NCBI GenBank assembly: GCA_027492585.1
Contig: JAPUEK010000089.1
Span: 62,001 to 126,000, forward strand
Length of the DNA: 64,000 bases
Direction: 5' to 3'
Origin: Paracoccaceae bacterium
Lineage (GTDB): Bacteria; Pseudomonadota; Alphaproteobacteria; Rhodobacterales; Rhodobacteraceae
Both the position numbers and the translations under genes were made by a program. This document shows, one piece after another, positions 1 through 6,985 of this stretch (its first letter is position 1; each line of letters starts with the position of its first letter). Below the pieces are notes generated by a model. That model had not been told where the DNA came from and ran no database searches. It saw only the letters and a program-made list of their open reading frames with translations.

Positions 1-1035
1 GCGCTCGTGCAGCTCCGCGACCGCGCCGATCTTGTCGCGCAGGCGGGGGGCGAGGCGGCGGAGCGGCGCCGGCTCGACCAGCGTTTCGGGGCCGTGGTGG
101 CCAACTGGCGCGGGCTGATGCGGGCGGAGCTGATCCAGGGCCTCTTCACCCGGCCCTATATGCAGACGGTCCTCCGGTTGCCGACCTTCTTCGCGCTTCC
201 TGCCTATTTCGCCGGAACTGTGACGCTTGGCGGGCTGATGCAGCTTGCTTCGGCCTTTTCCAATGTCACCACGACCTTCAGCTGGTTCATCTTCAACTAC
301 CGCGATCTGGCGGAATTCGTCGCGGTCTGCGAGCGTCTGGACGGCCTCTTTCAGGCGGCGGGCTCGCCGGTTCCGAAATCTGCCGCCCCGCGGGAGATCC
401 GCCGGGAAGTGGCCCCGGACGGCGCCTTGCGCGTCGAGGGTCTGCGTCTTGCCACGCCGGAGGGCCGCTGGCTCGATCCGGTTCCGGATCAGGTGATCCG
501 GCCGGGGCATGTCTTCCTGATCACCGGGGCTTCGGGGCAGGGCAAGACCACGCTTCTCGCTGCCATCGCCGGGCTCTGGCCCTGGGGGGAGGGGCGGATC
601 GCGCGTCCGGCGGGGCGCTTCCTGTTCCTGCCGTCCGGTGCGCCGGTCATGGGCGACAGCCTTGCCGCCGCCGCCTGCCATCCCGAGGACCCCTCCCACC
701 ACGACCCGGAGCGTGTCGCTGCCGTCCTGACCCGGCTTGGCCTTGCCCCGCGCCTGACCTTGGCGGAGGGCGAAGCCTCGCTGGCCGGTCTGTCGATGGG
801 CGAGCGGCAGCGGCTCGGCCTTGCGCGCGCCGTCCTGAACCGCCCGGACTGGCTGCTGCTGGACGAGGCGACCTCCGCGCTCGATCTGGCCGCCGAGGCG
901 GATCTGCTCGCCTGGCTGCGCGCCGAATTGCCGGAAACCACGCTGATCCTTGTCGCCCATCGCGCGCCTGCCGGCCTGCACGCCGATGATGTCCTTCACG
1001 TTGGCCCCGTTGATCCCGAAAGGAAAACCGCATGA
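1..1035 (+). CDS. ABC transporter, fused membrane and ATPase domains (SbmA/YddA-like), 5'-truncated by window edge
   Basis: The reading frame is already open at base 1, so the true start lies outside the window and the GTG at base 7 is not a start. The visible N-terminal half is the last part of an SbmA/BacA-type membrane domain. It is followed by an ABC ATPase with Walker A (GASGQGKTT), signature (LSMGERQRLGLAR) and Walker B plus D-loop (WLLLDEATSALD). Such YddA-type proteins work as homodimers in the inner membrane; substrates vary from peptides to cobalamin. The stop overlaps the start of the next gene (ATGA), so it is co-transcribed with a heme/iron gene set. That makes an iron- or tetrapyrrole-linked substrate possible, but nothing in the sequence proves it. 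Confidence 0.85.
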   Translation, partial: ALVQLRDRADLVAQAGGEAAERRRLDQRFGAVVANWRGLMRAELIQGLFTRPYMQTVLRLPTFFALPAYFAGTVTLGGLMQLASAFSNVTTTFSWFIFNYRDLAEFVAVCERLDGLFQAAGSPVPKSAAPREIRREVAPDGALRVEGLRLATPEGRWLDPVPDQVIRPGHVFLITGASGQGKTTLLAAIAGLWPWGEGRIARPAGRFLFLPSGAPVMGDSLAAAACHPEDPSHHDPERVAAVLTRLGLAPRLTLAEGEASLAGLSMGERQRLGLARAVLNRPDWLLLDEATSALDLAAEADLLAWLRAELPETTLILVAHRAPAGLHADDVLHVGPVDPERKTA

Positions 1036-1751
1036 CCGCCGCAACCGAAGCCGTGACCGAAGCCCCTCCGCGTGAAATCCTGCTCGGCAATGCCGCCGCC
1101 ATTCTGGCCAGCCTGCCGGCCATGGGAAAGCTGATGGTCATCGCCCGCGCCGGTGGGGCCACGCATGAGCGCATCGGCCCGGTGGAAAAGGTCAGCACCA
1201 GCGGCGACAGCCTGCGGGTGGAAGGCGCCTGCCACGGGGCGGAGATCGCCCTTGCTCCGCTGGTCCGCGTCGAGATCGACCGCAGCTCGGTCATGCGGGA
1301 AAAGGTCTATCCGCGGCTCGAATTCCGCGATGCGGCGGGGGAGGTTGTGGTCGCCGTGGTCGGCATGGAGGGGCTGGAACCCTTCGAGGCCGCGCTGACC
1401 GCCTTTGCCCGCGGGCGCGCCGAAGATCCTGCGCCAAAGGCGAGCGACGGTGCGAAGCGCCCCGATCTGGCGGAAGACGACCCCGCCCTCGCCCCCTTCG
1501 CCGCCGTGCAGGACAGCGGGGCGGAGGTGGTGATCGCCGTGGATCGCCCCGGCCTGCACCAGTTCTGGCGCGGCAGGATCGAGGCGGTGAAGCCTGCCAT
1601 GGGCTTTCTCAACGTGATGACCCCGGATTTCCATCTCCATCTCGAAGGCGGCACCGTTGCGGGCTGGCAGGCGGAGCCGGGCAAGCGCATCGCCACCGGC
1701 GCCGATGGGGTGCCGACCGGGCTGGTGCTGACCTCGGAGGCCTTCGCATGA
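1032..1751 (+). CDS. Short HemS/HmuS-like heme-utilisation protein
   Basis: This cytoplasmic protein has 239 residues. Two stretches resemble the repeated heme-binding fold of HemS/ChuS/HmuS: near residues 20-50 (LASLPAMGKLMVIAR followed by a GPVEKV motif) and near 175-205 (GRIEAVKPAMGFLNV followed by DFHLHLE). Typical HemS proteins have about 340-350 residues, so this one is roughly 100 shorter and the first repeat looks reduced. The family binds or degrades imported heme. It overlaps both neighbours by ATGA junctions, and the next genes (ChaN-like, siderophore-interacting) support a heme/iron role. Its enzymatic activity is unknown. Confidence 0.62.
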   Translation: MTAATEAVTEAPPREILLGNAAAILASLPAMGKLMVIARAGGATHERIGPVEKVSTSGDSLRVEGACHGAEIALAPLVRVEIDRSSVMREKVYPRLEFRDAAGEVVVAVVGMEGLEPFEAALTAFARGRAEDPAPKASDGAKRPDLAEDDPALAPFAAVQDSGAEVVIAVDRPGLHQFWRGRIEAVKPAMGFLNVMTPDFHLHLEGGTVAGWQAEPGKRIATGADGVPTGLVLTSEAFA

Positions 1752-2569
1752 CCCGCGACACCCCTTGGGCAGAGCCGGGAGGAGCGGTCGCCCCCTCCCA
1801 TCCGCACCTGATGGCCCGCCTCGCCAAGGCCGAGGTCGTGCTTCTGGGAGAACAGCACAACCGCGCCGACCATCACCGCTGGCAACTGCACGTTGCCGCC
1901 GGGCTGGCCGCGCACCGCTCCGTCGTCCTTGGCTTCGAGATGTTTCCCGCACGGCTCGACCCGGTGCTGCAGCTCTGGGTCGCGGGTCGTCTGACGGAGG
2001 AGGAGTTTCTGGAGCGCGCCGAATGGGGCAAGGTCTGGGGCTTTCCGGCCGAGCTTTACCTGCCGATCTTCCGCTTCTGCCGGGAAATGCGGATCGCCAT
2101 GACAGGCCTGAACTGCCGCCGCGATCTGGTGCGCGAGGTCGGCGCCGGCGGCTGGGAGAGCGTGCCGGAGGAGGCGCGCGAGGGGCTGACTCCCGCCCGC
2201 GCCTCCCCCGCCGCCTATCGCCGTTTCATCTTCGATCTGACCGGGGGCGGTGCGCCAGGCCGCAAGGTCGCTTCACCCGAAGACCCCGCCTTCGACCGTT
2301 TCGTGCGCGCGCAGGAAGTCTGGGACCGCGCCTTCGCCACCCGCCTCCGCAATGCCGCGATCCGGCCCGGCAATCCGCTGGTGATCGGCATCATCGGCAT
2401 GGGCCATCTGCAATGGGGTGGCGGGGTGCCGTGGCAGCTTGCCGATCTTGGCGTGCATGACGTGCGCGTGCTGATCCCGCAGGACGAAGGCCAGCCCGTG
2501 CCGCCCGCCGGTGCCTCCGATGCCGTCTTCGCCCTTCCCGAAACCCGTCTTGCAGAGGTCACATCATGA
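1748..2569 (+). CDS. chaN: ChaN-family (DUF399) heme-associated protein
   Basis: The protein has 273 residues with the family signature near the N-terminus (VLLGEQHNRADHHRW, about residues 31-45) and a C-terminal IIGMGHLQWG motif. In other proteobacteria ChaN is an iron-regulated lipoprotein that binds cofacial hemes. Here there is no lipobox and no convincing signal peptide, so the protein may be cytoplasmic. It starts inside the stop of the HemS-like gene and its own stop overlaps the next start, so the four genes form one translationally coupled operon. Family assignment is firm; the exact role in heme handling is inferred. Confidence 0.75.
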   Translation: MTRDTPWAEPGGAVAPSHPHLMARLAKAEVVLLGEQHNRADHHRWQLHVAAGLAAHRSVVLGFEMFPARLDPVLQLWVAGRLTEEEFLERAEWGKVWGFPAELYLPIFRFCREMRIAMTGLNCRRDLVREVGAGGWESVPEEAREGLTPARASPAAYRRFIFDLTGGGAPGRKVASPEDPAFDRFVRAQEVWDRAFATRLRNAAIRPGNPLVIGIIGMGHLQWGGGVPWQLADLGVHDVRVLIPQDEGQPVPPAGASDAVFALPETRLAEVTS

Positions 2570-3588
2570 CTGTCGCCGTCCCTGAACCGAAACACGCGCC
2601 GATCCGGGTCGGTGGCCGTCTGGAGCGCCCGATCGGCGAGGCGCTTGCCCTCCTCGCCACGCTTGCTGCCGCGAAGGGCTGGCCGGTGACCGAGGATGAG
2701 GGGGTGACAGTGGCCAGCTCTCCCTTGGGTCAGGTGCGTCTTTTTGCGCTCGATGGCGGGGTGGAGATCGAAGTGGTCGCTCCCGATCGCAACGGTATCG
2801 TGACGCATATGGATCTGGCGGAGCAGCTTGCCGAGGCCGATACCCTCAAATGGCTGCGCGTGTCCGGCGGTCCTCCGGCACGGCTGACCTTGGCAAGGGT
2901 GGTTTCCTGCACGCAGATTTCCCCCAACTTCCGCCGCCTGCGGATCGCCGGGGATTTCTCGCGCTTTGCCGGGGGCGGACTGCATTTCCGGCTGGTTTTC
3001 GGGCCGGAGGGGGCGGACTGGCCCACGGAAACCGCAGAAGGACTGGACTGGCCCGGCGGGATCGAAGCCTGGCACCGCCCGACCTACACGATCCGCGCCA
3101 TGGACCCCGCGGGGACTTGGCTCGACACCGACATCTTCCTGCATGACGGCGGGCGCGTGACGGCCTGGACCGGCACGGTCCGGCCGGGCGACGAGATCGG
3201 CCTCACCGGACCGGGCGGCGGCGGGCTTGCCAAGGGCGATTGGGTCGGCCTGATCGGGGATGAGACCGCGCTGCCGGTCGTGATCCGCATGATCGAGGCG
3301 CTGCCCGAAACCGCGCAGGGCCGGGCCGCAATCTTCGTGCCGCATGCCGATGATGCCCAGCCGGTGAAAACGCCGGCAGGCGTGGTGCTCGACTGGGTGA
3401 CGCCGGATCGCGGCCTGTCCCCGCTCGGCTATCTGCAACAGATGGAGACGCCCGCCGAGGGCCGCTTCGTCTTCTTCGCAGCGGAACGCAAACAATCGGC
3501 CAGCGCCCGCGAATGGCTGACCGCCCAAGGCTTTGGCCGGGGCGAGTTCCGCTCCGCCGCCTATTGGACGGCGGGTGCGGAGGAATAA
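2566..3588 (+). CDS. Siderophore-interacting FAD protein with N-terminal DUF2218 domain
   Basis: The protein has 340 residues. Residues about 10-95 resemble DUF2218. Residues about 105-335 are the FAD-binding SIP (ViuB/YqjH-like) ferric reductase fold, with RPTYTIRAMD as the flavin-binding motif, DIFLHDGGRVTAWTGTVRPG and a conserved GDETALPVVIRMIEALP stretch. Such enzymes release iron from ferric siderophores in the cytoplasm using NAD(P)H. It is the last gene of the overlapping iron operon and is followed by a strong hairpin at 3602-3626. The DUF2218-SIP fusion is a known arrangement. Confidence 0.85.
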   Translation: MTVAVPEPKHAPIRVGGRLERPIGEALALLATLAAAKGWPVTEDEGVTVASSPLGQVRLFALDGGVEIEVVAPDRNGIVTHMDLAEQLAEADTLKWLRVSGGPPARLTLARVVSCTQISPNFRRLRIAGDFSRFAGGGLHFRLVFGPEGADWPTETAEGLDWPGGIEAWHRPTYTIRAMDPAGTWLDTDIFLHDGGRVTAWTGTVRPGDEIGLTGPGGGGLAKGDWVGLIGDETALPVVIRMIEALPETAQGRAAIFVPHADDAQPVKTPAGVVLDWVTPDRGLSPLGYLQQMETPAEGRFVFFAAERKQSASAREWLTAQGFGRGEFRSAAYWTAGAEE

Positions 3589-3601
3589 GCGGCAGGGCTT
3601 G

Positions 3602-3626
3602 GGATGGGCGGGATTACCGCCCATCC
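3602..3626. terminator. Shared hairpin terminator between convergent genes
   Basis: A perfect 10-bp stem (GGATGGGCGG / CCGCCCATCC) with loop GATTA sits between the stop of the siderophore-interacting gene (+) and that of pseudoazurin (-). Neither side has a clear U-tract, so termination strength is uncertain. Confidence 0.6.
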
Positions 3627-3636
3627 TTCACGCCGG

Positions 3637-4077
3637 TCACTGGACCTGAGCGAATGCCTTTTCCATGCGCTCCTGCGCCTTTTTCGGCAGCTTCACGGCC
3701 TTGGCGGCATCGAGGTTCGCGGGCGCATCGCCGACCTGGATCAGCGCCACCATGCCCATGGCGAAATGCGGGGTGCATTTGATGCCATAGACGCCGGGCT
3801 CGGTCACCACGAGGTCGAATTCCTTGTTCATCTCGCCCTTGAAGGGCTCCACCCCGGCCGGGAGCATGTCCTTGATGGATTCGACATCATGGCTCTTGTC
3901 GGTGGGGATGAACTTGACGGTATCGCCGGGGGCAACCTTCACGAAGGCCGGTTCGAAGACCATGGCGCCGTCAGCGCCCTTGTTCAGCATGTGGATCTCG
4001 ACCTCTGCGGCCTGGGCAACCCCGGTCAGGGCGAGGCAGAGCGCCGGAACGGCGAGCAGACGGGACAGGACAGTCAT
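3637..4077 (-). CDS. paz: Pseudoazurin, periplasmic blue copper protein
   Basis: The protein has 146 residues with a Sec signal peptide ending at about AQA-23. The type-1 copper ligands are visible: His63, Cys101, His104 and Met109. In the mature protein these become 40, 78, 81 and 86, which is the classical pseudoazurin numbering. Pseudoazurins donate electrons to nitrite reductase or nitrous oxide reductase, and in some relatives link methylamine oxidation to the respiratory chain. It is a single-gene unit. A CRP/FNR-type half-site pair lies upstream (4149-4162), consistent with oxygen or NO control. No denitrification genes are in the window. Confidence 0.95.
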   Translation of the reverse strand: MTVLSRLLAVPALCLALTGVAQAAEVEIHMLNKGADGAMVFEPAFVKVAPGDTVKFIPTDKSHDVESIKDMLPAGVEPFKGEMNKEFDLVVTEPGVYGIKCTPHFAMGMVALIQVGDAPANLDAAKAVKLPKKAQERMEKAFAQVQ

Positions 4078-4148
4078 GACATTCTCCAGAAAAAGCGGGC
4101 CGGGATGACCCGTTGCAGCCGGAATACCGCCCCCGAAGCCCGCCGACT

Positions 4149-4162
4149 TTGCGCGAGGTCAA
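4149..4162 (-). promoter_or_regulatory. Candidate CRP/FNR-family box upstream of pseudoazurin
   Basis: The sequence TTGCGCGAGGTCAA has the TTG-N8-CAA layout of FNR/NNR-type sites. Its centre is about 79 bp upstream of the pseudoazurin ATG. A weak -10-like TATTCC (complement of 4121-4126) would place the site near -41.5. It is not a perfect match to TTGAT-N4-ATCAA, so this is a candidate only. Confidence 0.35.
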
Positions 4163-4302
4163 ACAAAGGCCGCGAATTCAGCTTTTGGTGATCATGGAGA
4201 AGTCGCCTTCATAAGAATAAATCTTGACCCTCAGGGCGTATTTCGCCACTTTCAGAGAGATATTTTGCCATTTCGGCTGGTTTGGCGGGCAAGGCGGGGA
4301 TC

Positions 4303-5331
4303 ATGGGCGCAGATCAGCGGCGGAATGTCGCGGCGGCGGCGAATCTGCGGCAGGACGGACCGCTGCGGCTGGGCTTCCTGATGTTTCCCGGTTTTCCCAT
4401 GGCCTGCCTGACCTCCGCGATCGAGCCTTTGCGGGCGGCGAACGAGATCACCGGGCAGGCGCATTTCCATTGGTCGCTGGTGGCGGAGACCGCGGCGCCC
4501 GTCCGCTCCTCTGCCGAGGTGCGGTTCGAGCCGGACCAGCTTCTGTCGGTCTGCGAGGGGATCGACCAGCTCTACATTCTCTCCCCGCCCACCGGCCAGT
4601 TCGCCGAGCCGCGGCGCAGCCCGGCGCGGCTGCGCTGGCTCGACCGGACGGGGGTTGTGCTGGGGGCCTTTTCCGGCGGCATCTTCCCCCTGGCGCGGGC
4701 CGGGCTGATGGAGGGCAGCGCCTGTTCCGTCCACTGGTGCTATGAGGCGGCCTTCAAGGCGGAGTTTCCGAAGGTGGCGGCCAGCGAGGCGGCGATCCTG
4801 CGCGACCGGCGGCGGGTCACGGCTTCCGGCGCGGGGGCGGTCTTCGACCTCATGCTGCGGCTGGTGGAGGAGCGTCTGGGGCGGGAGTGCATGACCGAGG
4901 TGGCCTGCTGGTTCCAGCATCCTTTCGTGCGCGACGAGGATGCGTGCCAGAAGGTGCCGGTGGCGCGCGGGCCGGGAACGGCGGACCGGCTGCCCGTGGC
5001 GATCCGTTCGGCCATAGGGCTGTTCGAGACGCATATCGAGGATACGATCCGCATCCCCGATGTCGCTGCGGCGGTGGAAATGTCCGCCCGCCATTTCGAG
5101 CGGCTGTTCAAGCGTGAAACCGGGCAAAGCCCCCTGCGCTACTACCGTCTGCTGCGCCTGTCGAAGGCCCGGCAGCGGGTGCTCTACTCCGGCGATTCCC
5201 TGTCGGAGATTTCGGCCTCCATCGGTTATGCCCGCCCCTCGCAGATGAAGCGCGACTATGCGGAGGCCTTCGGCGTCAGCCCGCAGGACGAACGCCACCT
5301 GTCCGGCGGCGCCCGGCTCGCGGCGGAGTGA
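4303..5331 (+). CDS. GlxA-family (PfpI plus AraC HTH) regulator, GbdR/SouR-like
   Basis: The protein has 342 residues from the ATG at 4303. A TTG 21 bp upstream is also in frame, but the ATG has a purine-rich stretch just ahead of it. Residues about 20-200 form the DJ-1/PfpI-like ligand domain (LRLGFLMFPGFPMACL; FSGGIFPLARAGLM). The last 100 residues are an AraC double HTH (RHFERLFKRETGQSP, then SLSEISASIGYARPSQM). Relatives GbdR and SouR activate glycine betaine and sarcosine catabolism genes in Pseudomonas. It is immediately followed, after about 100 bp, by mgdABCD. A pair of direct repeats 21 bp apart lies in that gap, so it is the likely activator of mgdA. Confidence 0.85.
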   Translation: MGADQRRNVAAAANLRQDGPLRLGFLMFPGFPMACLTSAIEPLRAANEITGQAHFHWSLVAETAAPVRSSAEVRFEPDQLLSVCEGIDQLYILSPPTGQFAEPRRSPARLRWLDRTGVVLGAFSGGIFPLARAGLMEGSACSVHWCYEAAFKAEFPKVAASEAAILRDRRRVTASGAGAVFDLMLRLVEERLGRECMTEVACWFQHPFVRDEDACQKVPVARGPGTADRLPVAIRSAIGLFETHIEDTIRIPDVAAAVEMSARHFERLFKRETGQSPLRYYRLLRLSKARQRVLYSGDSLSEISASIGYARPSQMKRDYAEAFGVSPQDERHLSGGARLAAE

Positions 5332-5332
5332 T

Positions 5333-5370
5333 CCCGATGGCCGAAACCCGGCGCCCGATGGCGGAAAACC
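5333..5370 (+). promoter_or_regulatory. Direct-repeat activator site and promoter region of mgdA
   Basis: Two copies of CCCGATGGC followed by a G-A-A-A-rich end (5333-5341 and 5354-5362) are spaced exactly 21 bp, two helical turns, which is typical of AraC-family operators. The second copy ends just before a weak -35 position. A -10-like TATCCT lies at 5396-5401. This fits direct control by the adjacent GlxA-type regulator. Confidence 0.45.
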
Positions 5371-5436
5371 TGCAACCTGTCGCTTTTCGTTTCTCTATCC
5401 TGACCCTGTAACACCCCGTCGGACCAAGGATTCCCC

Positions 5437-6687
5437 ATGCGCTATTCCGGTTTTCGCGTGATTGCCGAGGCTCTGATCGGCCACAGGGGCTGGAAGCCCA
5501 TCTGGCGCGACCCGACCCCTCAGGCCGAGTATGACTACATCATCATCGGTGGCGGCGGGCATGGGCTGGCCACGGCCTACTACCTCGCCAAGGAATTCCG
5601 GCAGGCGCGGATCGCGGTGCTGGAGAAGGGGTATCTTGGCGGCGGCAATGTCGGGCGCAACACCACGATCATCCGCTCGAACTACCTTCTGGACGGCAAC
5701 GAGCCCTTCTACGAATTCAGCCTCAAGCTCTGGGAGGGGCTGGAGCAGGATTTCAACTACAATGCCATGGTCAGCCAGCGGGGGATCATCAACCTGATCC
5801 ACACCGACGCGCAGCGCGACGCCTTCACCAGGCGCGGCAACGCCATGGTGCTGAACGGCGCGGATGCAGAGATGCTGAGCCGCGATCAGGTGCGGGCGAT
5901 GTATCCCTTCCTGAACTTCGACAATGCCCGCTTTCCGATCAAGGGCGCGATCATGCAGCGGCGCGGCGGCACGGTGCGTCATGATGCGGTGGCCTGGGGC
6001 TATGCGCGCGGAGCGGACAGCCGGGGTGTCGATCTGATCCAGAACTGCGAAGTCATGGGTATGCGGATCGAGAATGGCCGCATCCGGGGGGTGGAAACCT
6101 CGCGCGGGTTCATCGGGGCGAAGAAGGTGGGGGTGGCGGTGGCCGGCTCCTCCTCCCGCGTGATGGGCATGGCGGGGATGCGCCTGCCGATCGAAAGCCA
6201 TGTGTTGCAGGCTTTCGTCTCCGAGGGGCTGAAGCCGCTGATCGACGGGGTGATGACCTTCGGGGCGGGGCATTTCTATGTCAGCCAGTCCGACAAGGGC
6301 GGGCTCGTCTTCGGTGGCGACATCGACGGCTACAATTCCTATGCTCAGCGCGGCAACCTTCCGGTGATCGAGGATGTGGCCGAGGGCGGCATGGCCCTGA
6401 TGCCGATGCTCGGCCGGGCGCGGCTGTTGCGGACCTGGGGCGGCATCATGGACATGTCGATGGACGGCTCTCCGATCATCGACCGCACCGGGATCGAGGG
6501 GCTCTATTTCAACGGCGGCTGGTGCTATGGCGGCTTCAAGGCCACTCCGGCTTCCGGCTGGTGCTTTGCCCATCTCCTTGCCACCGACACCCCCCATGCC
6601 ACCGCCACGGCCTATCGCTTCGACCGCTTCCTCAAGGGGCTGATGATCGACGAAAAGGGTCAGGGCGCGACCCCGAACCTGCATTGA
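5437..6687 (+). CDS. mgdA: N-methylglutamate dehydrogenase subunit A (sarcosine oxidase beta-like)
   Basis: The protein has 416 residues and is a flavoprotein of the DAO/sarcosine oxidase beta family. The dinucleotide-binding motif IIIGGGGHGLATAYYLAKE is at about 35-53. RHDAVAWGY at 181-189 contains His182, the counterpart of the histidine that carries covalent FMN in heterotetrameric sarcosine oxidase. Alone it would be annotated soxB. The presence of mgsABC and gmaS 5 kb downstream makes N-methylglutamate the more likely substrate. An AAGGA ribosome binding site precedes the ATG. It is the first gene of a four-gene operon and is probably activated by the upstream GlxA-type regulator. Confidence 0.85.
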   Translation: MRYSGFRVIAEALIGHRGWKPIWRDPTPQAEYDYIIIGGGGHGLATAYYLAKEFRQARIAVLEKGYLGGGNVGRNTTIIRSNYLLDGNEPFYEFSLKLWEGLEQDFNYNAMVSQRGIINLIHTDAQRDAFTRRGNAMVLNGADAEMLSRDQVRAMYPFLNFDNARFPIKGAIMQRRGGTVRHDAVAWGYARGADSRGVDLIQNCEVMGMRIENGRIRGVETSRGFIGAKKVGVAVAGSSSRVMGMAGMRLPIESHVLQAFVSEGLKPLIDGVMTFGAGHFYVSQSDKGGLVFGGDIDGYNSYAQRGNLPVIEDVAEGGMALMPMLGRARLLRTWGGIMDMSMDGSPIIDRTGIEGLYFNGGWCYGGFKATPASGWCFAHLLATDTPHATATAYRFDRFLKGLMIDEKGQGATPNLH

Positions 6688-6697
6688 GGGCGAACCC

Positions 6698-6985
6698 ATG
6701 CTGATCAACCATCCGATCCTCGGCCCCCGCGACGCGCAGGAATTCGTCTATCTGGGCGATGCGAACCTGCTGCACCGCCCCGACGGCCTTGCCGAAGGCG
6801 CGATTGCCGCCTTTCACGACTATGCCTATCAGCGCGGCAACCCGGCGGGGGAGCACCGGGAGCTCTGGTATCACGAGCAGGGCGACCGTTCCTGGCTGGT
6901 CGTCACCCGTAACACCGTCACCCATGAGATTCTGAAGGTCGAACTGGCCCGCGATGTGGCCCGCCGGGAGGGGCGTTCCAGATGA
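6698..6985 (+). CDS. mgdB: N-methylglutamate dehydrogenase subunit B (sarcosine oxidase delta-like), lacks zinc cysteines
   Basis: This small subunit of 95 residues aligns with sarcosine oxidase delta across its length (EFVYLGDANLLHRPD, then WYHEQGDRSWLVVTRNT). In sarcosine oxidase the delta N-terminus carries a CPYCG-type zinc-binding motif. Here the same position reads HPILG, and the whole protein has no cysteine. It therefore cannot bind zinc the same way. The gene follows mgdA by 10 bp and overlaps mgdC (ATGA). The loss of cysteines may mark the N-methylglutamate branch of the family rather than decay, since the rest is intact. Confidence 0.82.
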   Translation: MLINHPILGPRDAQEFVYLGDANLLHRPDGLAEGAIAAFHDYAYQRGNPAGEHRELWYHEQGDRSWLVVTRNTVTHEILKVELARDVARREGRSR

